This document shows positions 11,405-22,580 of a stretch of 64,000 nt of DNA, piece after piece. The notes below the pieces were generated by a model that did no database searches, was not told the origin of the DNA, and saw only the letters and a program-made list of their open reading frames with translations. Every line of letters starts with the position of its first letter. The stretch's first letter is position 1. This DNA is from Histoplasma ohiense (lineage: Eukaryota > Ascomycota > Eurotiomycetes > Onygenales > Ajellomycetaceae). Where the stretch lies: assembly GCA_017607445.1 (NCBI GenBank), contig JAEVHH010000007.1, forward strand, positions 1,116,001-1,180,000. Direction: 5' to 3'. The position numbers were made by a program, and so were the translations under genes.

Positions 11405-12975
11405 ATGGGGCTTACAGGCATTCGTACGGCCATGAAGGTCGATCGGAACAAGCCTGCGGGAGAACAAAATGGTTTGCATGTATGTCATCGATCTATACAT
11501 CAACCAGCATCGGGCTAGTATGCCCTTATCGCTACGTTATCTAGCTAACATTTTGGATGATTTCTGTCACATAGAATCGCTGGCATCCAGACAGTGAGTC
11601 TTAGGCCTATTCACAAGTCTAACGCGCTCCAGGAACATGTTGGGTAGCGAAGCTAACCTGGCCTCCGCAACACAGTTCCCTCATGCGCGACAGTCAAGAA
11701 TGGCGAAGTCGTCAAGATCGAATGCGTCGACTGGACCGGCGGGCAGATTAAGAACGACGATTGCGCCGATGACATGCGCGACATTGACTTAACCCGTGTG
11801 CATTATCTGACAGGGCCATTCGAGATCGAAACCGCCCAGCCAGGTGATGTGCTGCTTGTTGAAATCCAAGACGTACAGCCATTCCAAGACCAGCCGTGGG
11901 GATTCACGGGCGTTTTCGACGCGAAAAATGGCGGTGGCTTCTTGGATGAGCACTATCCCCATGCGTAAGTAAAATTTAAAAAGCCAAAACCCCTTTGGAA
12001 ACCTTTGAAACCCGATGTTAAAAATCACTACAGAGCAAAAGCTATATGGGATTTTGAAGGCATCTTCTGCTCATCCCGCCACATTCCACACGTCCGCTTT
12101 GCGGGATTGATTCACCCGGGAATCCTAGGCTGTGCGCCTTCTGCTGAGGTCCTCGCTGAGTGGAATCGACGCGAAGGTGAACTCGTCACTACCCATGCCC
12201 ACTTGGATAGGGTTGTCGCGAAGCCGCCCGAGCCCGTTAATGTTCACGCAGGCAGTGCCAGCGGCGATATCAAGGCGAAGGTCGGAAGGGAGGGAGCGAG
12301 GACTATTCCCGTAAGTAATGTGCTAAACCCATAAATGTGTAAGAGTGTACGCACCGCGGTACCGACAAAAAGACAATCATATAGGGCCGCCCCGAGCACG
12401 GCGGGAACTGCGACATTAAAAACCTCAGCCGCGGTAGCAAGGTATACCTCCCAGTGCACGTTCCCGGCGCCAAATTCTCCGTCGGCGACTTGCACTTCTC
12501 ACAGGGCGATGGCGAAATCTCCTTCTGCGGCGCCATCGAGATGGCCGGCGTAATCACCATCAAGTTCAACGTGATTAAAGGCGGCATGGCGCACATGGGC
12601 ATGAAATCTCCCATTTTCCATCCGGGGCCCGTTGAGCCGCAGTTCGGCCCCGGCCGCTACCTGACCTTCGAGGGCTTCAGCGTCGACCATACCGGCAAGC
12701 AGCACTACTTGGATGCGACGATTGCGTACCGCGAAACCTGTCTGCGAGTTATTGAGTATCTGCGCCGTTACGGCTACGATGATTACCAAATTTATCTGTT
12801 GCTGAGCTGTGCGCCTGTCCAGGGGCATATTGCGGGGTTAGTGGATATTCCCAATGCGTGCACGACCTTAGGGGTGCCGATGGATATTTTTGATTTCGAT
12901 ATTCGCCCTGAATCTGAGGTTGTGAAGAGGGATATGGGATCCTGTGCATATACGAGTGATAAGATGAACAAGTAA
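11405..12975 (+). CDS. fmdS: Formamidase (FmdA/AmdA acetamidase family)
   Basis: Hydrolyses formamide to formate and ammonia, a nitrogen-scavenging cytosolic enzyme. Exons 11405-11479, 11575-11593, 11676-11964, 12034-12310 and 12385-12975 sum to 416 residues, the usual length for fungal formamidases. Family hallmarks are NRWHPDIP near residue 26, TGVFDAKNGGGFLDE around 111-125, GRPEHGGNCDIKNL near 221 with the conserved Cys, and FSQGDGEISFCGAIEMAG. The C-terminal third is one long exon. Exon 2 is only 19 bp, yet it carries the invariant NRWHPD. The neighbour downstream is convergent and unrelated. Nitrogen-catabolite control is typical for this enzyme, but I did not confirm a GATA-site cluster upstream. 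Confidence 0.94.
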
Positions 12976-13410
12976 TTTTATGTGCACCAGAGTCAGGGAA
13001 GCGATAGGGTTTGTATGTTGTTTCTATGTGCACACCACACCGTAAATGGTTGGATAATAGTGTGAAGCCGGTCATCTGACGACGAAATAATGAACGATTT
13101 GGATGTTTCCCCCTTTCTTTATCTCTTTTACTTTTATGATTTGATCTGTTGGACTAGTGGGTGGTTTTCCACACAAAGGATGCGGAAGGGTAATTGAGAG
13201 TAGTTTTTTTATACATAGTTACTTAACTTGAAATTCACAATAGCTAAAATTGCCAATATATAAAACCGATTTGGCTCTAATCCTCCACCACGTTCTTCAT
13301 TTTATGTTATTTTAGAAGATAAAAAGAAAGGAAAAGGAAAAGCAGAAAGTGGGGGGAAACAAAGAAACTAAACGGCTCGATTCTTATCTCTTAAAAATTC
13401 TAAATAAATC
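12976..13410. other. Convergent 3' region
   Basis: It lies between the ends of formamidase (+) and the flavin oxidase (-). AT-rich with A-rich purine tracts at 13315-13375. No gene. Confidence 0.5.
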
Positions 13411-15864
13411 TCATAAGTTGAAGGTATTCATCCCACCAGATCTATCCACGGCACAAACCGATCTTTCAATAATATTTCGAGTTAAAGCTGGACAGATTCC
13501 GCCATAAGCTCGACAGAGCCTACCATCCTCAATTTCAACCCAGTCCTCACTCCCCACACACGAAAAGCACCAAAGCAGCGCATCGGGGTCATATTTCTTC
13601 TTTATGGCTCTCAGTTTCTTATAATTTGGTCCAAAGGCCACATTTTGCCAATCCGGGTCGAATGGGTCCATCTATCGCAATGTTGTTAGGCGAGAGAAAT
13701 ATATTACGTTGAGTGGAAAATACAGAGGCCTTGAAAATAGTGCTTTGACAAGCGCCATGCATGGGCTATGAACTCACCTCATTAAAGTATGCCGCAGAGT
13801 CAGGGGCTATCTTCTTTAGGTTGGGCATCTTGTTATATGTCATATCGTCGCGAACTTCTTGGATGGATTTACGGGAAACGCCACTAGTGGCAGCACTGAT
13901 GACCATAAGATGTACGACTGCTTTGCGCCAGGCGGGGTGCAAAGCTGTTTCCAGGTCACTGTTGGCCGAGTTCGCAACGAAGCAGCTATTTAAAATGGTG
14001 GACAGTGGCTGTGGATTTCTGTCAGTGGGTGGTTCTCTTTTCATTCGGAAGTTCATAAGGCTAAGTGGTGTAAATGAAAAGGCAGCAGGGGATCAAGTAC
14101 TCCACGGAAAATAACTCACGCTGTTGCCTCCGATCTTTGGTCCAATCTCCTTGAACATCTTGGCCATTACTTCCACATCCTCCATAGGCTGGGCAGGAAG
14201 CAGCCAGGTTCCCAGCGCATAGTCAACATGCGCAACGGGTTCATCTGACACCAGGCGATCATAGCCTTTCAAGAATGAAGGCTCCGTGAATATTTCGGAA
14301 AAATAAGCCACTGACTTAGCACGCATCAATTCATCTAGTCTCTGCTTGAACGGCTCGAACAAAGCCTCAGCAGTCCCACTAGGTTTGTCATACAATAAAA
14401 ACGAGGCAACAAACACCAGCGTATCTGCAAACGGCTGACCTATCATGCGGTAATATCCCTGAAGTCCCTTCTGCTTCATAGATGGAAGGAGCGAATAGAA
14501 ATATGCCATGAGGTCCCACCACTGGTCCTCCTTGGATTTGTCCAATAATTGACCTTGTATTTTCCACACAGTCGTTGACGGTGTGGGGTAAGTCTTTATA
14601 ATGACCGACGTGATGATCCCATACGTACCGCCGCCACCGCCACGGATGGCCCAGAAGAGGTCAGCGTGTTGGCAAGCATTGACGGTGAGGAATTTGCCGG
14701 TCGGAGTGACGATGTTGGCTTCAATCAGATTGTCAGAGCCCATGCCATAGGAGCTGCTTAGGCGCCCATGGCCGCCGCCGGTAAGCCATCCGACGAGCCC
14801 TACGTACTGAGTCGGGCATGGTTAATAAAGGCCTATGTGTGTATTGCAGGACGGGGATCCCGTACGTTATTTCCGCCCGTGACAGCGGTGGCTCCATATT
14901 TATCTAGTTCTTGAATCACATCATAGCCAATCTCCCCTGCTCCTACCGTGGCTGCCATTTGAGCCTGTCTGCCACTCTCGCCGCCGGGACACGATGCACT
15001 TTGGAACTTGGGGTGGAATTTAATGCCACGTATGTTTCGTGTCCAAATGCTACGTTTTTATGTAAATCGATATGTTAGGCCTCAGCTTGTATTTGGCCCA
15101 TTTAAAATCCACAAAAGGAAGAGACGGTTAACTTACGAAAGACTCCCTTGAGCAGTGCTCCTTCATAAAATAAAGCGGAAATCAGCAAAGTCGAGCAGTT
15201 AGTAGCGTCAACAAAAGCTGACCACAAAAAATGACAAATGGCATGTCCAACACTCACCTCCCCGTCAATGAATGCCCCGTCCCTTTAACATTCACTCTAA
15301 TGTTCCGCTCCCCAGCCCACTTCACCGCTGTGACAACCTCCTCCGGACCTGTAGCATTTACTACGTAAACCGGATGGCGACCAATCGAACATCCCTTCTT
15401 CCCCGCCGTCGGGTCACCATTTACACTTGTCCCATTCTCAAAGATAGGTGGACACGAGTCACCCGCCCACATTGGGAAATCAATACTAATGGGATCCTGC
15501 AAGTGGAAACCAGAAGTGTGCCATTGGGCAAGTATGGAGCTGCAGGCTGCTGCGTCGTAGGTGGGCTGCGATTTATAACAGACCGAAGCCGGAGGGATGG
15601 CGCGAATGAGTTTCCCGTCAATGGTGCTGTTGAGGGCTTGCCATTCCCGGTGACTCGGCCAGCAGACGTCGCCGGGGCCCTATATGTGATATGAGCATGG
15701 GCCATCTTAACTTAAAAGGAGGTGTTTAGATAAGGGGTGTATGTAGCATGTAAACGTTGGTTTGCGGACCTACTTACGCATTTGCAGTCCAGGGGCGTTG
15801 CCCTGGCTGAGACCGAACAGAGGCAGAGGGCGGCACAGGACAGAAGCGTCCCGGCAAGTATCAT
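13411..15864 (-). CDS. Secreted FAD-linked oxidase (berberine-bridge type)
   Basis: Seven exons: 15778-15864, 15258-15679, 15137-15160, 14866-15049, 14120-14806, 13778-14008, 13411-13671, total 631 residues in phase. A signal peptide (MILAGTLLSCAALCLC, cleaved after SVSA) implies secretion. The FAD-binding PCMH domain follows with KGTGHSLTGR, whose His is the expected 8-alpha-histidyl FAD anchor, then TGGGHGRLSSSYGMGSDNL and GGGGGTYGIITSV. The BBE-type C-terminus is NEMDPFDPDWQNVAFGPNY followed by KKYDPDALLWC. The region where bicovalent members have a Cys reads VGAGEIG, so flavin attachment is probably single. The acceptor of exon 6 (CACAG at 14009) is the least certain join. The substrate is unknown: carbohydrate oxidases, isoamyl-alcohol oxidases and secondary-metabolite enzymes share this fold. 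No biosynthetic cluster surrounds it. Confidence 0.88.
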
Positions 15865-17207
15865 TTTTCGTGAAAAGGCACGACTCCTATGAGAGTTTGG
15901 CAGCCTTGCTGACTCACGAGCGGAAAATCGAGAATGGAATAAGAAAAATTAAGCGTGAGAAACTTCCAGCATTCGACGATCAAGTATATGTGATTTCACA
16001 GAGCATATTTCTGGCAGCGTGCTCATGGAATGCAGCAATTTGACCAATCTCGAACGGCCACAGAGACTGAATAGCTACCACTCAAGGTCGCGGATGTGAT
16101 ATCGAACAAACGTCGGAGAAAGCGGAGGAGGTAGCGGAAGAGGTGCTTGCTCATACGGTCGGGGACGCATAGGAGATAAGTCTTTGCCTGTATTCGATTT
16201 ACCAGCTATCCAAGTTGAGGCTTGAATCAATGATTGAACACTCACTCAGCAGCAAGCAAACTAATCTCCACAAGGTTGCCGCGTATTTAAAGACCGGCGG
16301 CCGAGGCATAGCTAGCTACCCTCGGCTGCTTAAAAACTCTTTATTCATCAGTTGGGAGCAGGGGGTAGTTAGGAAGCCTTCAAAACCGTAGTTAACTAAG
16401 TAAGTCTCCGTGGTTCGATGGTTATGATCCGGGATCACGCAGAGCTGAAACAACCTGGAACCTGAGCCAGCGAGCAAACCAACATAGTGGATATTCCGCC
16501 CAACTTGGCGAGTTGATTAAGCCCAAATGACACTTCTCAGTGCTCAGTTGCTGTGTAAGGAACCAGGCCCCACAGGTAGTTATCTTTGCTATGGCGATTG
16601 TCAGACGGATACGCAGCACAAATCATGCCCAATCTTTGAATAGTAGCTCCAGATGGGCTATTCCACCTGTGCAAATGCGAAGTCATGCCTCTTAAACGAA
16701 TACACGCGAAGGAGCAGGGATCTAGCGTGGGATCTGGCTGGGATAAAATAGTTGTTAAGTTTGTAAATGGTGCTGTGGTTGATTAACTTAAAAGGAGCCG
16801 AATCACGTCAGGAGGATCAAAACCTATATCACCATCTAACAAACAAGCAAGCAAACGAGAAAAAAACCCTCCACAGACAAAAGATTTAAACGAAACAAGA
16901 CGAGGCTGAGAAGGAAAGGGAGATAGATAAATAAAACAGACATTTAACGCAGGCTGAGAGACGCCAGGGTTCTACTCGAAAAACGATAAAAAGATATAAA
17001 AACAAAAAAAAAAAATACACTCAGTTACGTTCTTCTTACCATTCCCTTCTCCAACCCCTTGCTCTTTTCTTTCTTTCTCTTTCTTGTCGGCGTAGATAAG
17101 ATAGTTAATCGTTGTCACTTAGAGCCCCAATGGATATTCCCAAGTTTACCTAATTCCCCACCCTTCTTTCGCATGAGTACATCGCCCTCGCAATTTGCAC
17201 TTCACCA
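15865..17207. other. Intergenic region
   Basis: About 1.3 kb without a supported gene, between the start of the flavin oxidase and the 3' end of the cyclophilin gene (both minus). Purine-rich sequence occurs at 16850-17020. The first few hundred bases are the oxidase promoter. Confidence 0.45.
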
Positions 17208-18703
17208 TCACTTGAAAAACTTCTTCAGCATCTCCTTCTCCTTCCGTTGCTGATCCGCAATCGCCTTCTTGACCCTCGCCGTCTCATTCGTAATCGCCGC
17301 ATCTCCCGGCGCCAACTTCGCCGCCTCCGCCAGATCCTTCAACGCTTCCTCGTCATCCTTCAACCCAACCAACGCCATAGCTCGCCGGTAATACGCCTTG
17401 GCCTTATCTGCATCCTTCGCCTTGGCGGCCGCGGCGTTTTCAAGCGCGAAACCCGCCCATGAGCGCCCATCCTCGAACTGCTTGAGTTTATTCGCTAGCA
17501 GTGCTGAGTTGGAGTGCAATGTGAATCGCAACATGGCCATCTGCTCAGCAAGTTCTGGTGGATCTGAATCCGAGGTCTCCGGGTATTCGTTGAGGTAGCG
17601 CAGGCCCTTTTGGTACTTGTCCAGGCCCAGGTCGACGTTGCCGGCCTTGAAAGCCTTGTTGCCATAGTCTTTCAGGTCACAGGCGATTTTGTAATACTCC
17701 TCCCCGGAAAATTCCTTCCCTGCATCCTCCGGGTAGTCCTCGTACTTGTCGCCCGTTTCGTCAACGGATGATTGGGTAGCGGTTTCGTAGGCGTCGCCAG
17801 TCAGTTGACCACAGTCCACAACCTTGACTTCCATGTGTGGCTTGTCGCCTGAGTCCGTGGGGGCCTTTTCAATCTTGCGCACTAGCCCTTTCCCGCTGAT
17901 GACTTCGCCGAATACGACATGCTTGCCATCTAGATGCGGAGTGGGGACGGTGGTGATGAAGAACTGGCTCCCATTGGTTCCGGGGCCAGAATTGGCCATA
18001 GAAAGCAGGAAAGGGCGGTCATGTTTGAGCTCGAAGTTTTCATCTGGGAATTTCTCGCCGTAGATCGATTCGCCGCCAGTACCATTGAATTCCGTGAAAT
18101 CACCACCTTGAATCATGAATTGTTTGATGATACGGTGAAAAATGGAGCCTGATGTACGCATTAGACGTGAAATCCTTTTGGCTATATTGCTAACCAATTT
18201 TTCCCATGCATATGTGTGGGAAAGCGCATCTCTGATCCTAAGAGGGAAAAAAAAAAAAAAAAAAAAAACAACTTACCCTTATAGCAGAGCGGTTTCCCAG
18301 ACTTCCCCTCACCCTTCTCGCCGGTACAAAGCGCGCGGAAGTTCTCCGCAGTTTTGGGGACAACTGCATACAGCGAAAATTAGAAGTCATATATCGAAAG
18401 CAGCGAGAGTCATCGGAATCATGTTATACCATCAGTAAACTAGCGATTTGCGCAAGTCAGCTCCAGTCTTCCTCACCTCGAGGCATGTCGCAATTGAACT
18501 CCAAAAAACACTTACCAGCTCAAAGACAATGCGGCCCTCTGGCCTTTTCCCAACTTGGATGTCGAAGAAGACTCGCGGGCGACCTGCAACTCGGGGCGTT
18601 GTCAGTGACTTTGGCAACCCACTGGGGGGGAAGCGGGGAGCCCTGCCAGGCAAAACAAATTGCGGGGCGGGAATAAAGGACAAGTACCTGAAGTTTCGGC
18701 CAT
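17208..18703 (-). CDS. CPR6: Cyclophilin-40 type peptidyl-prolyl isomerase with TPRs
   Basis: A PPIase that acts as an Hsp90 co-chaperone. Exons 18688-18703, 18516-18583, 18430-18439, 18277-18363 and 17208-18148 sum to exactly 373 residues, matching the Cpr6/Cyp40 length. Residues 1-~170 are the cyclophilin domain, with FHRIIKQFMIQGGDF, the active-site Arg in FHR, and SMANSGPGTNGSQFFIT. The CsA-contact position in LDGKHVVFG is His rather than Trp, as in other Cyp40 proteins, which predicts weak cyclosporin binding. Residues ~215-360 carry three TPRs (YKIACDLKDYGNKAFKAG and AKAYYRRAMALVGLKDDEEA) for the Hsp90 tail. The third exon is only 10 nt (TTTACTGATG); it supplies FTD plus part of V and restores the motif FELFTDVVPKTAENF. 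Without it the reading frame fails. Confidence 0.94.
18247..18268. repeat. Poly-A run inside an intron
   Basis: 22 A on the plus strand, which is a T tract in the fourth intron of the cyclophilin gene. A pyrimidine tract like this can help or tune 3' splice-site choice. It is also prone to sequencing error. Confidence 0.8.
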
Positions 18704-19023
18704 GATGAGGATGTTAAAGTTGGAGCTGTAGAAAGGAGACTCACAGATAGCAGACAGCAATAACGAGTAAGAGTACAGCAATTCAAGGTGAAGCCTGAAA
18801 TACAAAGGGAAGTTGGGTTTTGTGGTGGTTTTTGTTGTTGATTGTTTGTCCAAATGCGCGAGCCTTGTAGAAGCTTCCATGCGCAGTCAAACAGTGCAAA
18901 CTCCCCACCAGATCGGATCCTCGAGATAGATAGATAGATAGATAGATCTTGTATATTGTATGTGAACGTAAATAGAATATACTATAGCCTAGCACATACA
19001 ACATCCTTCTTCCCTCATACATC
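18704..19023. other. Short intergenic region with GATA repeat
   Basis: Promoter of the cyclophilin gene and 3' flank of the deacylase gene, both minus strand. It contains the GATA microsatellite at 18925-18947. Confidence 0.5.
18925..18947. repeat. (GATA)n microsatellite
   Basis: Six tandem GATA-type units in the cyclophilin promoter region. They could be only a simple repeat, but each unit is also the core of GATA-factor sites. Confidence 0.85.
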
Positions 19024-19966
19024 CTAGTTTTTCCCCGCGCCACCTTGCTCCGGTTGCTGCGCAGCTGGATCCCTCGACTGGTCCTTCCCATCCCCGTTCC
19101 CATTCCCGTTCCCATCCCCGGGTTTCTTAGGCTCCTTTTTAGGTAACGCAGTATCGATTTGAATCGTAACCTACGCAGTAACAATATTTCCAAGTCAGCC
19201 CTGTCCTCAAAACCCAGAAACAGAGGAGTCGGGAAAAAGCGTTATCGCTATACCGCGCTGTCCTCACTGCGGTAAATCCACACCCACCGGTCCATCGTTG
19301 ACGAGCCCCACTTCCATCATTGCCTGGAAGACGCCGTTCTTGACGCGTTCGACACTATAGAGTTCTCCAACTTTGTTGTAGAAGTGATCGTACAACTCCT
19401 TGGCTTTGGTTGCGTCTGCAGCGTGATGGAAGTCTGGTTTGTTGCCCTTTTTGATTTGGGCTAGGAGGGTGAATTGGGACACTGTAAAATCCAAACATGA
19501 AGAGTGGACGAAAAAATGTCATCCATCGGTAAAAATGTTCACGTCGGCTTTATTTCTTTCTACTGGTATTTGGCGTGCTCTGGTTTGCGTACCGCATAGG
19601 ACTTCTCCTTGTATATCTTGGACGCTTTTCTTCCACTGTATTCAGATTGCTAGTTAGAGCTTTTAATCTGTGAAAACCAATCCGCCTGAGCAGCTCTTAG
19701 GATTGAAACATACCGTACCGCCCGCCTCATCGGGCCAGATCTTTAGCTTAAGAACCTTTGCCGCAAGGGACTCTGCATCTTTCTGGGTATCATCCGGGCC
19801 GACAGCGGCAAACACAAGAAGGCCTCTGCCAATGGACGAAATAAGCGTTTTATCGACTGTAACTGAGGCAGAGGTGACTCGTTGTAGAACAGCTAGAGCG
19901 GGATCGTTATTAGGCTTGGAAGTCCGGGCTTCAATGTAAATAGAGCGGGGAAGCTTTACCTTTCAT
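19024..19966 (-). CDS. DTD1: D-aminoacyl-tRNA deacylase
   Basis: Removes D-amino acids (and glycine from mischarged tRNA-Ala) from tRNAs as a homodimer. Exons 19960-19966, 19714-19892, 19593-19635, 19288-19481 and 19024-19170 sum to 189 residues. The N-terminus MKAVLQRVTSASVTVD is typical. The two family signatures are present: SQFTLLA (SQxT motif, residues ~78-81) and NDGPVTIQID (cross-subunit Gly-Pro motif, ~138-147). The first coding exon is just ATGAAAG (7 nt). After the catalytic fold comes a ~40-residue tail rich in Lys, Gly, Asn and Asp, absent from bacterial enzymes and perhaps disordered. The Gly-Pro motif forms only with donor GTGGGT at 19287; other nearby donors break phase. It is divergent from NOT3. 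Confidence 0.93.
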
Positions 19967-20489
19967 GATGGAATATCTAGATCTCGGGGTAAAAACAGGA
20001 CGTTAGGGACTCCACGGGCCGGGAATCAACGAGACGTCATTCCCCAGACCTTCTAAATCTATAAGCAGGAGAAAACAATATCGAATACCAAACACAGTAA
20101 CCCTGATAAACGTCCATTGCCTCCCCGTCGATGTATTGTAAATCGGTGGAGGCCGCGGCGGAGCGAGTTTGTTGTTTAGCGCCAATGCGAGCCCATGTTC
20201 TTGGCACGTCTTCCCAGCCCAGCTCGGGCTTCATCCATCAAGTAATCCATCAATCCCAGTCCAGATCACCACTGAGCAGGTTCTGCACATTCTGCACCCG
20301 CCGTTCACCCGCCGTTCACCCACCTTGGTACGTCGATATATTGTCCCCCGTGTCATATCTACGCCGCAGATTACACTCCCACTACTCGCATCGGCTGATC
20401 GATCTCCACCGTTTGTCCTTCCGCCTCTCCAATCTCGCCCTTTCCCACTACCCTGGTTAAATGCAAACAACTCCGTCTATGAAGCAACC
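19967..20489. promoter_or_regulatory. Shared divergent promoter of DTD1 and NOT3
   Basis: 523 bp between two divergent start codons, so both promoters must lie here. A direct duplication CACCCGCCGTT occurs near 20295-20320. No firm TATA box was seen, as is usual for housekeeping fungal genes. Confidence 0.55.
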
Positions 20490-22580
20490 ATGACGTCGCG
20501 AAAAACACAGCAGGAGATCGACAAGACCTTCAAGAAGGTAGCTGAAGGCATACAATCGTTCGAGGGCATATACGACAAGATAAAATCATCGTCAAACGCT
20601 GCACAAAGAGACAAGCTAGAAGACAACCTTAAACGCGAAATCAAAAAGCTTCAACGGTTCCGTGATCAGATTAAAACATGGGCTGCAGGAAATGAAGTCA
20701 AGGACAAAGGCCCTTTGCTAGAACAGCGGAGGGCCATTGAAACTGTGCGCTTCCCCATCCATCTCCGTCTCTGGCCGTCATTCCGCTCTCTCCACATTCC
20801 CCCACCTGCCTCCGTTGAATCTCTGTGGGGCCTAGCTAACTGGAGAATAACAGTGCATGGAACAATTCAAAGCCGTTGAAAAGGAAATGAAAACCAAGGC
20901 CTATTCGAAGGAAGGTCTATCAGCAGCAGCTCGATTAGACCCCAAGGAAAAAGAGAAGGCTGAAACATGCGACTTCCTATCGTCAACCGTTGATATCCTA
21001 CAACAGAAGATTGAGGCCATGGAGGCTGAGGAAGAGATGATACAGGCATCGCTAAAGAAGGGAAAGAAGGATGCTGCAAAGACTACCCGGTTGTCTGATA
21101 TTACAAGGATTCTAGAGCGGCACCGATGGCATGTAACAAAGCTGGAACTACTCCTGCGGTGTCTTCAAAATGGAAATGTTGAGACAAGCCAAGTGCTGGA
21201 CATCAAAGATAGCATCAAATATTTCGCGGACGATGGCCACAATGCAGACTTCTGTGGGGAAGATGAAACGATATACGACGACATAACGCTAGGAGATGAC
21301 GAGTTTGGTATGCCCACTGATAACGACAGGGTCTCATCTCAGGATACGCAATCAATACAGGATGATGATGCGGAAGCCGCGAGGTCAAAGGCGAAAGCAG
21401 AACCCGGGCCGGCACGAAGGCCATCGACGCAGATGAAGTCGCCCCTCCCAGTTTTGGCGACACTTCATAACGGACCCTCATCTACGGCTTCAGGTTCTAT
21501 GAAGCCTGCCCCTCTACCGACGCGATTACCAGGAGAGACCCTGAAATATGCTTCTGCAGCAGCTGCTGCTGCAGCTAGTGATAAAAGTGGTGTGGGAATA
21601 GCTCCCTTACCACCACCGCCGGGAACAACATCCTCAACCGCCTCACCGCAAGTGCATCATGTACAACCTGTGCAGAGACTTGCATCTGCAGCCCCCAGTG
21701 TGGACGATTCCGCTAGCCAACAGCAATCCAAATCGCCAACGTTACCGAGTGCTCCTACGAGTAGACCTGCAACGGTTCCCCCCACCCCGGCCACGGATAA
21801 TGTGGAACCCGTGGCGTCAGATGAGCATGCGGCGCCCACAACAAAAGGCGAGCCCAAGGAAGATGCTACCTCTGCTCCAGCTCCAACTCTTGCCAGTGCT
21901 CCAGCTCCAGCGTCAAATGATGAATCCGTCTACCACCTACCCCCCGGCCTTCAAGACCTAATCCAATCTTTCGAAATCACCAAATCCAGAGTCTCCGTCA
22001 ATCCTTCGACGTCTGTCCAACGGCTCCTAACGGCCTCGCACCACACCTGCCCAGAACCCGGAGATGCAGAGAAACCCCGCCACTACAAACCGCAAACACC
22101 TTACAACACCCCTCTTTACTACCCGCAAGAAGTACTGCCAATATTCGATGACCCGCGATTATACGAGACGGGGCGCATCGATACAGACACGTTGTTCTAT
22201 ATCTTCTATTATCGACAGGCGAGTTACCAGCAGTATCTGGCAGCGAAATCATTGAAGAATCAGAGCTGGCGGTTCCATAAGCAGTACCAGACCTGGTTTC
22301 AGCGGCATGAGGAGCCAAAGACAATTACAGAGGAGTTTGAGCAGGGGACGTATCGGTTCTTTGATTATGAGAGTACATGGTAGGTTTTACTTTATGCATT
22401 TGTTTATTTATTTATCTAGTTATTCCCCTTTTTCCTCCGCCTTACTGTCAGCGCCTCTTTTTTTATTTTTTTTTATTTTTTTGGAAACATAGTAACCAAT
22501 GTATGTTCGAACTATACAGGATGAACCGGCGAAAAGCAGACTTCAAATTCGTCTACAAATTCCTTGAAGACGACTTGTAA
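20490..22580 (+). CDS. NOT3: CCR4-NOT complex subunit Not3/Not5
   Basis: Scaffold subunit of the CCR4-NOT deadenylase, acting in mRNA decay and transcription control. Exons 20490-20744, 20854-22379 and 22520-22580 give 613 residues. Residues 1-~230 are the conserved coiled-coil Not3 N-domain (QQEIDKTFKKVAEGIQSFE; AYSKEGLSAAARLDP). Residues ~250-470 are Pro/Ser/Ala-rich and disordered. Residues ~480-613 form the NOT box (YYPQEVLPIFDDPRLYETG; EFEQGTYRFFDYESTWMNRR). The last intron splits the Trp codon of STW; the frame without splicing stops at once (TAG), while splicing adds the conserved MNRRKADFKFVYKFLED end. The start ATG at 20490 gives MTSRKTQQEIDKTF, the family's usual N-terminus. Confidence 0.95.

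Noticed and set aside
19268..19287. Longer exon 4 of the deacylase ending in VGVDLPQ
   Set aside because: Using the donor GTGAGG at 19267 breaks the frame into the last exon, whereas donor GTGGGT at 19287 gives the family motif NDGPVTIQID.
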